Source: Halomonas sp. ML-15
GTDB taxonomy: Bacteria > Pseudomonadota > Gammaproteobacteria > Pseudomonadales > Halomonadaceae
Assembly (NCBI RefSeq): GCF_014779595.1
Contig: NZ_JACXZT010000009.1
Coordinates: forward strand, 67,378-131,377
DNA: 64,000 nt
Direction: 5' to 3'
The notes beneath the pieces were generated by a model that saw only the letters and a program-made list of their open reading frames with translations, made no database searches and was not told the origin of the DNA. The position numbers were made by a program, and so were the translations under genes. Shown in pieces: positions 48,058 to 56,508 of this stretch. Within the stretch, counting starts at the first letter, position 1, and every line of letters begins with the position of its first letter.

Positions 48058-48501
48058 TCAACTCCAGATCAGAAACGGAATGGGCACGCCCAGCACCAGG
48101 GCAAATAGCCCCCAGATCGCCGGGACGAGCACGCAGGCGAGCAGCAACAGCGCCAACTTGTTGGCGTTGCGGTCAGCCAGGCCGGCAAGCACCACCACCG
48201 CGAGCCCTGCGGGGGCGAAACCAAAGCGCGGCAAGAGCCAGGCAAACGCAATGATCGCCGCGGGGATGACCAGCCAGGGACGCAGGTTTAGGGGAGGGAG
48301 CTTTTCATGGGTGCGAAGCGAGCTGAGCACAACGCCGGCCCCCAGCAGTAACAGCAGCGTGCCAAGGGTGATCGGGAAGAAGCCTGGGCCCATACGACGT
48401 GGCGTACCGAAGCTGTAGTCGGAGGCCACCACCAGTACCAGGCTTCCAATCAGCACGCAGACCAATCCCGCCAAGAAGTCCTTGGAGGTAAGTACATTCA
48501 T
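48058..48501 (-). CDS. tctB: Tripartite tricarboxylate transporter small subunit TctB
   Basis: This 147-residue protein has four predicted membrane segments and the TctB-type opening LAGLVCVLIGSLVLVVASDYSFGTPRRMGPGFFP. It lies 2 bp before tctA. It is separated from tctC by 57 bp holding a perfect 10-bp hairpin. Confidence 0.92.
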   Translation of the reverse strand: MNVLTSKDFLAGLVCVLIGSLVLVVASDYSFGTPRRMGPGFFPITLGTLLLLLGAGVVLSSLRTHEKLPPLNLRPWLVIPAAIIAFAWLLPRFGFAPAGLAVVVLAGLADRNANKLALLLLACVLVPAIWGLFALVLGVPIPFLIWS

Positions 48502-48520
48502 CGTCTAATCCCGTCAGAAG

Positions 48521-48552
48521 TGGCCAGGGCCCAATGGGCTGAGCCCTGGCCA
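48521..48552. promoter_or_regulatory. Intercistronic hairpin between tctC and tctB
   Basis: TGGCCAGGGC (48521-48530) pairs perfectly with GCCCTGGCCA (48543-48552) around a 12-base loop, in the short gap after the binding-protein gene. Its position matches the teaA-teaB hairpin, suggesting the same tuning of binding protein over permease. Confidence 0.65.
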
Positions 48553-48558
48553 TTGATG

Positions 48559-49530
48559 TCAGTCGGCGCTGATGTTGGCTGCTTCGATGATGGTCGAGAA
48601 CTGCTCGCGCAGATCATCCAGCATCTGGCCGAAATCCTCTGACGTCATGGGAGAGACGATGGCGCCCCGATCGGCGAAGGTGGTCTGGGCCTGCTCGGTT
48701 TCCAGGTAGGCCACCACATCTTCATAGATCTTCTCTACGATTTCATCGCTGACGCCCGACGGTGCGAACAGGCCTGCCCACTGGCCGGCTGCAACATTGG
48801 GAACCCCTCCCTCCATCAGGGTGGGAAGATCGGGATGCGACGCCACGCGCTCCTCACGCGCGACCCCCAGCAGTTTGATATCACCGCTATCGACGAAGGG
48901 ACCAACGGACGACAGGGCCAGTACGCCGACCTCGGCTTCTCCAGAGGCAACAGCCGTGGCAGCCGGTGCACCGCCTCGGTAAGGGATGTGCACGGTATCG
49001 ATGCCGGTTTCGTAGTTGATCCACTCTGGCACGATATGGTTCAGCGACCCGATGCCGGCTGATGCAAAGCTGATTTCACCTGGATTGGCTTCGGCATAGG
49101 CGAGGTAGTCTTCGGTGGTGTCGAACGGTGCGCCGCTGTAGGCCGCCAGCACGAGCGGGGTATCGCTGATCATGGTGATCGGGCGGAAGTCGGTGGCAGG
49201 ATCGTAGGGGGCATCGTCAAACAGGTAGGGGTTGATGACGTTGACGCCCATGTCAGCCACAAACAGCGTGTGGCCATCGGGCGCGGCGCGCGCCACCGTA
49301 GTGGCAGCAACAAAACCTGCACCGCCGGTCCGGTTGTCGACGATGACCTCTTGACCCCATATTGGCGTCATGGCCTCTGCCACGGTGCGGGCGGCGATGT
49401 CGGCAATGCCTCCTGGTGCATAGGGCACCACGATGGTCACTGTCTGGTCGGGCCACGCATGTGCTGAGAGTGGGACGCTGGCGAGGGCGATAGCGCCGAT
49501 GGCGTGTGCAAGGACCTTCTTATTGTTCAT
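48559..49530 (-). CDS. tctC: Tripartite tricarboxylate transporter substrate-binding protein TctC
   Basis: This 323-residue periplasmic protein has a signal peptide (to about 26, LSAHA) and the Bug/TctC fold, opening with WPDQTVTIVVPYAPGGIADI and containing VDNRTGGAGFVAATTVARAAPDG. It binds a carboxylate in the periplasm. It is the first gene of the minus-strand cluster and diverges from the GntR regulator gene across 246 bp. Confidence 0.94.
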   Translation of the reverse strand: MNNKKVLAHAIGAIALASVPLSAHAWPDQTVTIVVPYAPGGIADIAARTVAEAMTPIWGQEVIVDNRTGGAGFVAATTVARAAPDGHTLFVADMGVNVINPYLFDDAPYDPATDFRPITMISDTPLVLAAYSGAPFDTTEDYLAYAEANPGEISFASAGIGSLNHIVPEWINYETGIDTVHIPYRGGAPAATAVASGEAEVGVLALSSVGPFVDSGDIKLLGVAREERVASHPDLPTLMEGGVPNVAAGQWAGLFAPSGVSDEIVEKIYEDVVAYLETEQAQTTFADRGAIVSPMTSEDFGQMLDDLREQFSTIIEAANISAD

Positions 49531-49681
49531 GTGGTATTCCTTATTATCGTTCTAACGGTGTGCTTGGCGTGTATCTTGGGCCTCTCGGTACGCAGGCAGA
49601 TGGCGTGTCTGCCTCAATGGCGTTGAGTGGCGATCTCGTCTTGCCCTCCGTTGGCTGGCCAATCGAATCCTGACCTCAGGT

Positions 49682-49706
49682 TTGACCAATTATCGGGATA
49701 GGTCAA
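49682..49706. promoter_or_regulatory. Possible operator dyad TTGACC-N13-GGTCAA
   Basis: TTGACC (49682-49687) and GGTCAA (49701-49706) form an inverted pair in the gap between the tctC operon and the GntR gene. This is where a GntR regulator of the cluster would be expected to bind. The dyad is short and could be chance. Confidence 0.35.
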
Positions 49707-49776
49707 GAAATGGTTGCCCAATTTTTTTAAGCGACCTACAGTTGAGAATAAGGTGCTATTCACGCAAGGGGATGTT

Positions 49777-50517
49777 ATGGAAGAACATCACGCAACGCTG
49801 GTACAGCTGCGCGCCTATCTGTCGCAGAGCGGCAAGCGGCCCAATGATCGCTTGCCCCCTGAGCGGGAATTGGCACGGCACGTAGGTGTCACGCGAGGTG
49901 AATTGCGCAAGGCGCTGGCCATTCTCGAGAAGGAGGGGCTGGTATGGCGCCACGTGGGTAAAGGCACCTTTGTCGGTGATCGCTCGCCTCTCAAGGCGTT
50001 CGATCCGGCGAATCTATTGCATCACTGCAGTCCGTCAGACATCGTTCGAGCGCGCATGACCTTTGAGCCCGGCCTGGCCGCTGAAGCGGCGCTGCAGGCC
50101 ACGCCGAGGGATATCGAGGCGATGCGTGACGTGGCCAGGCGGAGTCGCGAAGCGTCGACCTGGCGTGAATACGAGGCCTGTGATAACCAGATCCACAAAC
50201 TGATAGCCGATTCCACCCAGAACCTGATCACGGCCTCGATGTTCGACATGCTGTCGGGCGTGCGGCGGGCGATGGTGTGGGGGAGGCGCCGCACAGAGAC
50301 GCTGCGCCCGCTGCCGGACCATCACTCGTTCATTGAGCACGAGCGTATTATCCAGGCGATTGCCGATCGTGACCCTGCCGCCGCCTCTGCGCAGATGCTG
50401 CAGCACCTTCTGAGCGTGGAGCGCCAGCTGCTTACGCCACACTCGCACATGGAATTGGTCCATCCCTTCGAGGGTGACGCCGATGTTTCAAACCAATCAA
50501 ACCAATATAACCAATAA
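49777..50517 (+). CDS. GntR/FadR-family transcriptional regulator (FCD domain)
   Basis: The 246 residues comprise an N-terminal winged helix (LPPERELARHVGVTRGELRKAL, LVWRHVGKGTFVGD) and an FCD effector domain with the metal-binding pattern (DNQIHKLIADST, EHERIIQAI). It likely controls the divergent tct operon and the following lyase/exporter genes. ATG 49777 has AAGGGG at 5 nt; a TTG at 49714 is less likely. The last ten codons include three 9-nt repeats (SNQ, SNQ, YNQ). Confidence 0.92.
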   Translation: MEEHHATLVQLRAYLSQSGKRPNDRLPPERELARHVGVTRGELRKALAILEKEGLVWRHVGKGTFVGDRSPLKAFDPANLLHHCSPSDIVRARMTFEPGLAAEAALQATPRDIEAMRDVARRSREASTWREYEACDNQIHKLIADSTQNLITASMFDMLSGVRRAMVWGRRRTETLRPLPDHHSFIEHERIIQAIADRDPAAASAQMLQHLLSVERQLLTPHSHMELVHPFEGDADVSNQSNQYNQ

Positions 50518-50553
50518 ATGGCCGACGAATGATCGGCGCTGGAGACGCTTGCT

Positions 50554-51225
50554 ATGACGAACCAACGATTGGATGGCAACACCCTGGAACGTTGCCGTGC
50601 GCTTTCCACCTCAAGCCTGAGCGATGCGCTTGATAAGCATGGGCTGCCCGGGGCGGTGGAGGGGTTGCGACCATTAATGCCGGAGGCCTGCATCGCGGGG
50701 CAGGCGTTTACCCTGGCCTACATGCCCGTGGGGGCCGAGGGCGGCACCGTAGGAGACTTCCTGGATGATCTGGGGGTGGGGGACGTGGTGGTGATTGACA
50801 ACCGCGGCCGCACCGATTGCACCGTATGGGGCAATATCATGACCGAGGTGGCCAAGCGCAACGGGGTAGAGGGCACCGTGGTCGACGGCGTGAACCGTGA
50901 TCTGCAGGAGAGCCTGGCGCTGACCTACCCCATCTGGTCGCGGCAGGGGCATATGCGAACGGGCAAGGACCGCGTAATGCTGCAGGCGATGAATGTGCCG
51001 GTCTGCCTTGGCACGGTTCGCGTTGAGCCGGGCGATCTGGTCTGCGCCGATGGCAACGGTGTGGTCGTGATTCCGCTGTCGCAAGTCGCCTCTGTACTCG
51101 CCACGGCAGAAAGCATCGAGGAGAAGGAAGAGGCCATACTGCGCGATGTTCGTAGCGGGTCGTCGTTGGGTGAGGCGCGGGCTAATCACGGCTACCATGC
51201 GCTACAGACCCGGGATGCTAGCTGA
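50554..51225 (+). CDS. Second RraA-family protein (4-hydroxy-4-methyl-2-oxoglutarate aldolase-like)
   Basis: This 223-residue RraA-fold protein has the motif VVDGVNRDLQES with the Asp and Arg-Asp used for metal and pyruvate binding in HMG/CHA aldolases. It is diverged from the copy at 45817-46524. It follows the GntR gene by 36 bp and precedes the TauE-like exporter by 6 bp. It may act on the same or a related 4-hydroxy-2-oxo acid, or lack aldolase activity. Confidence 0.82.
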   Translation: MTNQRLDGNTLERCRALSTSSLSDALDKHGLPGAVEGLRPLMPEACIAGQAFTLAYMPVGAEGGTVGDFLDDLGVGDVVVIDNRGRTDCTVWGNIMTEVAKRNGVEGTVVDGVNRDLQESLALTYPIWSRQGHMRTGKDRVMLQAMNVPVCLGTVRVEPGDLVCADGNGVVVIPLSQVASVLATAESIEEKEEAILRDVRSGSSLGEARANHGYHALQTRDAS

Positions 51226-51231
51226 CACTTC

Positions 51232-51978
51232 ATGCTGATACTGCTGTCGATACTGACGCTGGCGCTGGCGGGGATTGTCAAAGGCGCCATTGGCTCTGGA
51301 GTGCCGCTGATCGTGGTGCCGGTGTTCACCGTGCTCTACGATATCCAGACCGCTATTGTCGTCTTGCTGGTGCCCAACCTGCTGAGCAATCTCTGGCAGG
51401 TTTGGCTCTACCGTCGCCATCTATTGCCCCTGTGCTTCCTGGTGGGATTTGCCGCAGCGGGGGGCTTGGGCGTGCTGCTGGGTACCTGGGCGCTGGTGAG
51501 CATCAACGAGAAGCTGCTGTCGATCACCGTTGCCGTAACCATGCTGGCTTACCTGGGATTGCGCCTGCTCCGACGTGATGCCGAGCTCGGACAGGCGCTG
51601 GCCAACAGGCTGGTCATCCCTGCCGGCCTGTGCGGCGGCGCACTGCAGGGCGCGGTGGGGATGTCGGCGCCGGTATCGGTGGCGTTTCTCAACTTCATGC
51701 GGCTGGAGCGCCGGGTGTTCATAGGCTCCATTTCGACGTTCTTTGCGGCCATCACGGTGGTACAGATACCCGCGCTACTGTCCGTCGGACTCGTCACATG
51801 GCCCCTGGCCATGGCCAGCGTGGCAGCATTCGTCGTCATCTGGCTGGCCATGCCGCTGGGAGGGCGGCTAGGGCATTACCTTGCCCGCGACGTGTTTGAC
51901 AAGGTCATCATGGCACTGCTGTTTATCATTGCCATGCGGATCCTGCTGGACGCCTTGCTGTCATCCGTCAACGGTTAG
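51232..51978 (+). CDS. TauE/SafE-family anion exporter
   Basis: This 248-residue membrane protein has about eight segments and the family opening LAGIVKGAIGSGVPLIVVPVF, plus GALQGAVGMSAPVSVAFLN in the second repeat. Placed after GntR and an RraA-like gene, it probably exports an organic acid or sulfonate product of this catabolic island. Confidence 0.88.
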   Translation: MLILLSILTLALAGIVKGAIGSGVPLIVVPVFTVLYDIQTAIVVLLVPNLLSNLWQVWLYRRHLLPLCFLVGFAAAGGLGVLLGTWALVSINEKLLSITVAVTMLAYLGLRLLRRDAELGQALANRLVIPAGLCGGALQGAVGMSAPVSVAFLNFMRLERRVFIGSISTFFAAITVVQIPALLSVGLVTWPLAMASVAAFVVIWLAMPLGGRLGHYLARDVFDKVIMALLFIIAMRILLDALLSSVNG

Positions 51979-52288
51979 CAGGCCCAGGGATAGCGGTATC
52001 CGGCGGGTGCCCGGGAAAGCACTGATTGATAATAGCGGAGGCCGGGGCACATACTGAGGAGAGCGATGACCGACTCCTCCTTATATGGATGCTGCTGCCC
52101 ATGTGGATCCTACAACCATGTCGGCCGACATGGTGCCGGACACGACACCCCGTCATCCTGGTGGTGATCAGCGCCGTCCTGGCTGTCTTGGCGTCGAGCG
52201 CCAACGCCGATACCCATGACCCTTGGCACCCGTCCTGCGTGGCCTGCCTCGGCGACCTTCCGACCCTGGCCGCTGAAGTGACTGCGTA
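51979..52288. other. Gap before the EAL/Kai operon
   Basis: This 310-bp stretch holds only short open frames (one listed at 52089-52289). A strong ribosome binding site (GAGGAGAG at 52057-52064) with ATG 52066 opens a 33-codon frame rich in Cys that ends at 52165-52167. Together with the shifted signal-peptide-like frame, this could be a broken gene. No clear promoter was fixed. Confidence 0.4.
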
Positions 52289-52289
52289 G
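52089..52289 (+). CDS. Small possible membrane/secreted ORF coupled to the EAL gene
   Basis: This open frame of about 66 codons contains a hydrophobic stretch resembling a signal peptide (ILVVISAVLAVLASSANAD) and a following CVAC motif. Its TAG overlaps the GTG start of the EAL gene by one base, suggesting coupling. There is no good ribosome binding site for its ATG. It may be real, a frameshifted relic starting at ATG 52066, or chance. Confidence 0.25.
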   Translation: MLLPMWILQPCRPTWCRTRHPVILVVISAVLAVLASSANADTHDPWHPSCVACLGDLPTLAAEVTA

Positions 52290-54745
52290 TGAAGCTCCTG
52301 CGTCTCTCCCTTATCAGCATCACCGGTTGCCTGGTCGGCTTGGCGACCCTGGTGTTGCTGGGAGGCTACAGCCTGTCGCAGATGCAGGATAGGCAAGACG
52401 AAGTCGCCGTCTTGATGGCGTTGCAAAGTCGCATCAATAGTTTCTCTGTGGTCAGCGACAAGCTGCTGCGACAGCGGGCCGACCTCGAGCTCTGGGAGGC
52501 GTATCGGGGCGAGGCGGCCTCGATCCAGGCGGATTTGATCCCCTTCGCTGAAGACCACCTCGGTGCCGTGCAGGCCATACGCCATATCGACGATATCGTT
52601 GAGGAGCTCGAAAGCTTTTATGCGGTTCTTGTGCTCCCCCTGCCCGGTCAGATGATCACCAGCAAGGTGGCTGGCTATGGCATCGCTCTGGACGCGGCCC
52701 TCCAGGACATCGTTGGTCTGCGTCAGCATCAAGCCGCCAGGGCAACCCATAGGCTGTCCATCGGCTTCGCCACCACCGCGGGTGCCTTTGGGGTTCTCTG
52801 CGTGATCGCCTTTGGTGTGATATTCAGGCGCATCAATGGTCCCCTGCGAGCTATTTCCCGCGCTACCAGGCGGGTTGAGGCCGGAGAGTGGGGAGTTCGC
52901 GTCCCGTCGACGGGGACGGATGAATTCGCCGACCTTTCAGGCACCTTCAATCGGATGCTCGACCAGCAGGACAGCATGATGACGACCTTGTCCGGGGCCC
53001 TGGCCACGCGTCGGGCGCTGATCGACTCCCTCCCCGCCCATATCGCCCTGCTGGATGGCGACGGCAAGATTCTCGACGTCAACGACCAGTGGCGTCATTT
53101 CGGCACTCTCAATGATAGCCAGGACGCCAACTTCGGCGTCGGCAGCAACTACCTCGAGATTTGTCGTGCTGCCGATGGGGACTGTGCCGAGGATGCCCAC
53201 AAGGCAGCCGTGGGCCTGAAGGCCGTGCTCGACGGCGACGAGCAAAGCTTCGTTTTCGAATATCCCTGCCACTCCCCGAGCCAGCCGTACTGGTTTCGCA
53301 TGATGGCCAACCGGCTCGAGCCTGGCCGGGGCACGGAAGATTCCCTGGGTGTCGTGGTGATGCATGTGGATATCACCGAGCGCAAGATGGCGGAGATCGA
53401 GCTCAAGCAGCAGGCCTACCAGGACCCACTCACCGGTCTCGCCAATCGACTGGGCTTCAGTGAGGCTGTCTCGCAGCACCTTGACCGGCACGGCTGGGAT
53501 CCGCAGGCCATCATCGCTCTGCTGGATATCAGGGAGATGCGCAACGTCAACGATGCCCACGGCTACGACATCGGAGATCGCCTGCTGATCGAGATGGCGC
53601 GTCGCCTTGAAGCGCATCTCTGCGACAACACTCTGATCGCTCGTATCAGCGGCGACCAGTTCATACTTTTCCTCCCCGGTGACGGCTCTTCCCACCCCAG
53701 TGAGCGTCTCGATGCGCTGACCGAGATCTTCCATCTGCCGGTGTGCATCGATGACATCGTCATCGAGATTGCGGCCCGTGTGGGCTACACCCTGCTCGGC
53801 GAGGACGAGCGTAGCGACGAAACCCTGCTCCATGAGGTAGAGATTGCCTTGCACGAGACCCGTCAGCGCGACATCAGTGAGTTCTATCGCTACAACCCCG
53901 AGATAGATCGGCTCGCCCAGCAGCGCATCGACATGACGCGCGACCTCCGGCGGGCCCTGAAGGAGGGCCAGTTCGAGCTGCACTATCAGCCCAAGGTGGA
54001 TCTGGCCACCGGCGAGATGATGGGCTGCGAGGCGCTGCTCCGGTGGTTGCACCCGGAGCGTGGCATGCAGATGCCGGGCCAGTTCATCCCGGTCGCCGAG
54101 CAGAGCCAGTTGATCGGCCCGATCGGTGACTGGGTGCTGTTCCAGGCCTGCCGCCATCTCAGTGAGTGGCAAGAGGCAGGTCTCGATCTGGTCCAGGTCT
54201 CGGTCAACGTCTCGCTGGACCAGTTCCGCCTGGGCGACTTTACCCGCAAGGTGCGCGAGGCGCTCGATACCCATGGCATCGACCCGGCGGCACTGACCCT
54301 CGAGATCACCGAGAGTGTGTTCAGCGAGGAGTCCGAGTTGCTGCGTCGACAGATCAACGAGCTGCATGCGCTGGGGGTAAGGCTCTCACTGGATGACTTC
54401 GGCACCGGTTACTCGTCTCTGCTCTACCTTCAGCAGTACCCCTTCGACGAGATCAAGATCGACATGGGGTTCGTACGGCGCATTCTGGACGACCCTCTCA
54501 ACCGCAACATCGTGTCCATGATACTGGGCATTAGCCAGGTGCTCGGGGCCGACACCGTGGCGGAAGGGGTAGAGAATACCGCCGTGCGTGACGCCCTGCT
54601 CGAGTTGGGATGCCATATCGGCCAAGGTTACTACTACAGCATGCCGCTCGAAGTGGAGGATTTCCGCTGGTTGCTGGAGAAGCGCTCCCGGCTGCCCCTG
54701 ACGCCGCTCCCTTCCGGAAATAGTTCAAGAGATGGCGCACCATAG
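52289..54745 (+). CDS. Membrane-bound PAS-GGDEF-EAL c-di-GMP signalling protein
   Basis: The 818 residues comprise a membrane segment (about 5-27), a periplasmic sensor region, a second membrane segment (about 155-178), HAMP, PAS (about 250-370), GGDEF (about 375-540) and EAL (about 550-800). GGDEF is degenerate (ISGDQF), so cyclase activity is doubtful. The EAL catalytic set looks complete: CEALLRW, SVNVS, ITESVF, DDFGTGYSS, EIKID, AEGVEN, GQGYYYSMP. It is therefore probably a c-di-GMP phosphodiesterase. The GTG start overlaps an upstream stop; kaiC- and kaiB-like genes follow. Confidence 0.92.
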   Translation: MKLLRLSLISITGCLVGLATLVLLGGYSLSQMQDRQDEVAVLMALQSRINSFSVVSDKLLRQRADLELWEAYRGEAASIQADLIPFAEDHLGAVQAIRHIDDIVEELESFYAVLVLPLPGQMITSKVAGYGIALDAALQDIVGLRQHQAARATHRLSIGFATTAGAFGVLCVIAFGVIFRRINGPLRAISRATRRVEAGEWGVRVPSTGTDEFADLSGTFNRMLDQQDSMMTTLSGALATRRALIDSLPAHIALLDGDGKILDVNDQWRHFGTLNDSQDANFGVGSNYLEICRAADGDCAEDAHKAAVGLKAVLDGDEQSFVFEYPCHSPSQPYWFRMMANRLEPGRGTEDSLGVVVMHVDITERKMAEIELKQQAYQDPLTGLANRLGFSEAVSQHLDRHGWDPQAIIALLDIREMRNVNDAHGYDIGDRLLIEMARRLEAHLCDNTLIARISGDQFILFLPGDGSSHPSERLDALTEIFHLPVCIDDIVIEIAARVGYTLLGEDERSDETLLHEVEIALHETRQRDISEFYRYNPEIDRLAQQRIDMTRDLRRALKEGQFELHYQPKVDLATGEMMGCEALLRWLHPERGMQMPGQFIPVAEQSQLIGPIGDWVLFQACRHLSEWQEAGLDLVQVSVNVSLDQFRLGDFTRKVREALDTHGIDPAALTLEITESVFSEESELLRRQINELHALGVRLSLDDFGTGYSSLLYLQQYPFDEIKIDMGFVRRILDDPLNRNIVSMILGISQVLGADTVAEGVENTAVRDALLELGCHIGQGYYYSMPLEVEDFRWLLEKRSRLPLTPLPSGNSSRDGAP

Positions 54746-54789
54746 AGCAAGATTCCCCGCAGTTTAGCGTTAGGCAGTCTGGAGGTTCG

Positions 54790-56508
54790 ATGAACGACAC
54801 CGACACGACCACGGAGCGCGGTCTTATCAAGCGAGCCACCGGCATCCATCACCTGGATGCGGTCACCCACGGAGGACTGCCGGCCGCTGGAGCAACCTTG
54901 GTGGTCGGCGAACCGGGCTGCGGCAAGACCATTATCGGGCTGCAGATACTCGCCAGTGCCCTGGCAAGGGGGGAGGGCGGTGTCTTCATGAGCTTCGAGG
55001 AGGCTCCCGAGCAGATCCTGCGCAATTTCGATTCCTTCCGCTGGGGGCGGCAACTGCGAGAATCATCGCGCTGCGAAATCCTCGACGGCCAGGCGATAAA
55101 GGGGGGCGCATTCTCCGGCGGCTTCGATATCGAGGGGCTGCTCGCGGTGCTGGATCACTGCGCCAAGCGCGTGGAAGGCGCCTGGATCGTCCTCGATGGG
55201 ATCGACCAGCTGCTACGTCGCCAACCCGACAGCCAGAGTGCCATCGACCAGATCGTCCAGCTCAATGATTGGAGCATCGAGCAGGGGTATTCTCTGCTGC
55301 TGACCGGCAAGCATACGGGCAAAGACCGTTTCCAGCCGGATCACCTCGGCGGCATCGAGTTCATGCTGAACACGATTCTGGTGCTGTCGAACACCCTGGT
55401 GGACAAGCGCCTCAACCGACGCTTCCGCATAGCCAAGTATCGGGGCACTAGCCACAACCCCAACGAGCTTGCCATGCTGATCGACGCTACCGGCATCCAG
55501 CTGCCCTATGCCGAGCCTTTCGCCGCCGAAGCGGTACCGGCCGCCGGCGAACGCATCAGCATCGGTATCGAACGTCTCGACAGCATACTCGAGGGTGGCG
55601 TCTATCGCGGCTCGATCACCCTGATCTCCGGCCAGCCCGGGACCTCCAAGACGACCCTGGGGGCGGCCTTTGTTGCGGCCGCCGCCGGGCGTGGCGAGCG
55701 AGCGCTTCTGCTCAGCTTCGACGAATTTGCCCGCCAGATCGTGCGCAATGTCGCTACCTTGGGCATTGACCTGCAGTCGCCCATCGATAGCGGTCATCTC
55801 AAGGTAGTCGCCAGGGCCAGCTGGGACGGGCTGGTGGAAGAGCACTACATGGCCGTGCTTGCACTACTCGATGATTTCCAGCCGGACTGCCTGGTCATCG
55901 ACCCGGCCTCAGCCCTGCTCAAGTCGTCCGGTGCCGACAGCGCCTTCCTGGCCCTGGAGCGTCTGATTGCCGTGACCCGCACGCGGGGCATTACCACCAT
56001 GATCACCTCGCTGTCAGAGGCCGATGACCCCTTTGGCGAGTCCTCCCTGAGTCACGCCTCGACCCTCGCGGATACCTGGATCGTGCTGCGCTACCAGATC
56101 AACGGCGGTGAGCGAAATCGCTCGCTGTCGGTGGTCAAGTCGAGGGGCACGGCCCACTCCAATCAGGTCCGCGAGATGATTCTCTCCTCCGAAGGTGTCG
56201 ATCTCGCCGATGTCTATCCTTTCGGCAGCGAGGTCTTGATGGGCACGGCGCGGGCCCAGAAGGAGAGCGAGGAAGTCGACCTGCGACAGCGCCAGGTCAA
56301 GGAGCGCTTTCGACAGCAACAGCAGTTGGAACTGGAGATCGACAAGACCCGTGCTTCCATCCAGCAGGGCCAGGCGGAACTCGAGCGCCTTCAGGAGGAG
56401 CTGCTGGCAGAGCATCGTGACCAGACGGCAACCGATCGTGGCGCGGACCACCACCAGGACAGTATCCTGCGCCGCCGGAATCCCGGCCAGGGAGGGCAGG
56501 ACCAGTGA
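54790..56508 (+). CDS. KaiC-like double RecA-domain ATPase
   Basis: The 572 residues have two KaiC domains, with Walker A GEPGCGKT (about 41-48) and GQPGTSKTT (about 280-288), and Walker B-type WIVLDGIDQLL and CLVIDPASALL. A coiled-coil, charged C-terminal tail follows. Cyanobacterial KaiC is a clock ATPase/autokinase; proteobacterial relatives act in signalling, often without KaiA. ATG 54790 has a strong GGAGG. It follows the EAL gene by 44 bp and overlaps the kaiB-like gene. Confidence 0.93.
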   Translation: MNDTDTTTERGLIKRATGIHHLDAVTHGGLPAAGATLVVGEPGCGKTIIGLQILASALARGEGGVFMSFEEAPEQILRNFDSFRWGRQLRESSRCEILDGQAIKGGAFSGGFDIEGLLAVLDHCAKRVEGAWIVLDGIDQLLRRQPDSQSAIDQIVQLNDWSIEQGYSLLLTGKHTGKDRFQPDHLGGIEFMLNTILVLSNTLVDKRLNRRFRIAKYRGTSHNPNELAMLIDATGIQLPYAEPFAAEAVPAAGERISIGIERLDSILEGGVYRGSITLISGQPGTSKTTLGAAFVAAAAGRGERALLLSFDEFARQIVRNVATLGIDLQSPIDSGHLKVVARASWDGLVEEHYMAVLALLDDFQPDCLVIDPASALLKSSGADSAFLALERLIAVTRTRGITTMITSLSEADDPFGESSLSHASTLADTWIVLRYQINGGERNRSLSVVKSRGTAHSNQVREMILSSEGVDLADVYPFGSEVLMGTARAQKESEEVDLRQRQVKERFRQQQQLELEIDKTRASIQQGQAELERLQEELLAEHRDQTATDRGADHHQDSILRRRNPGQGGQDQ

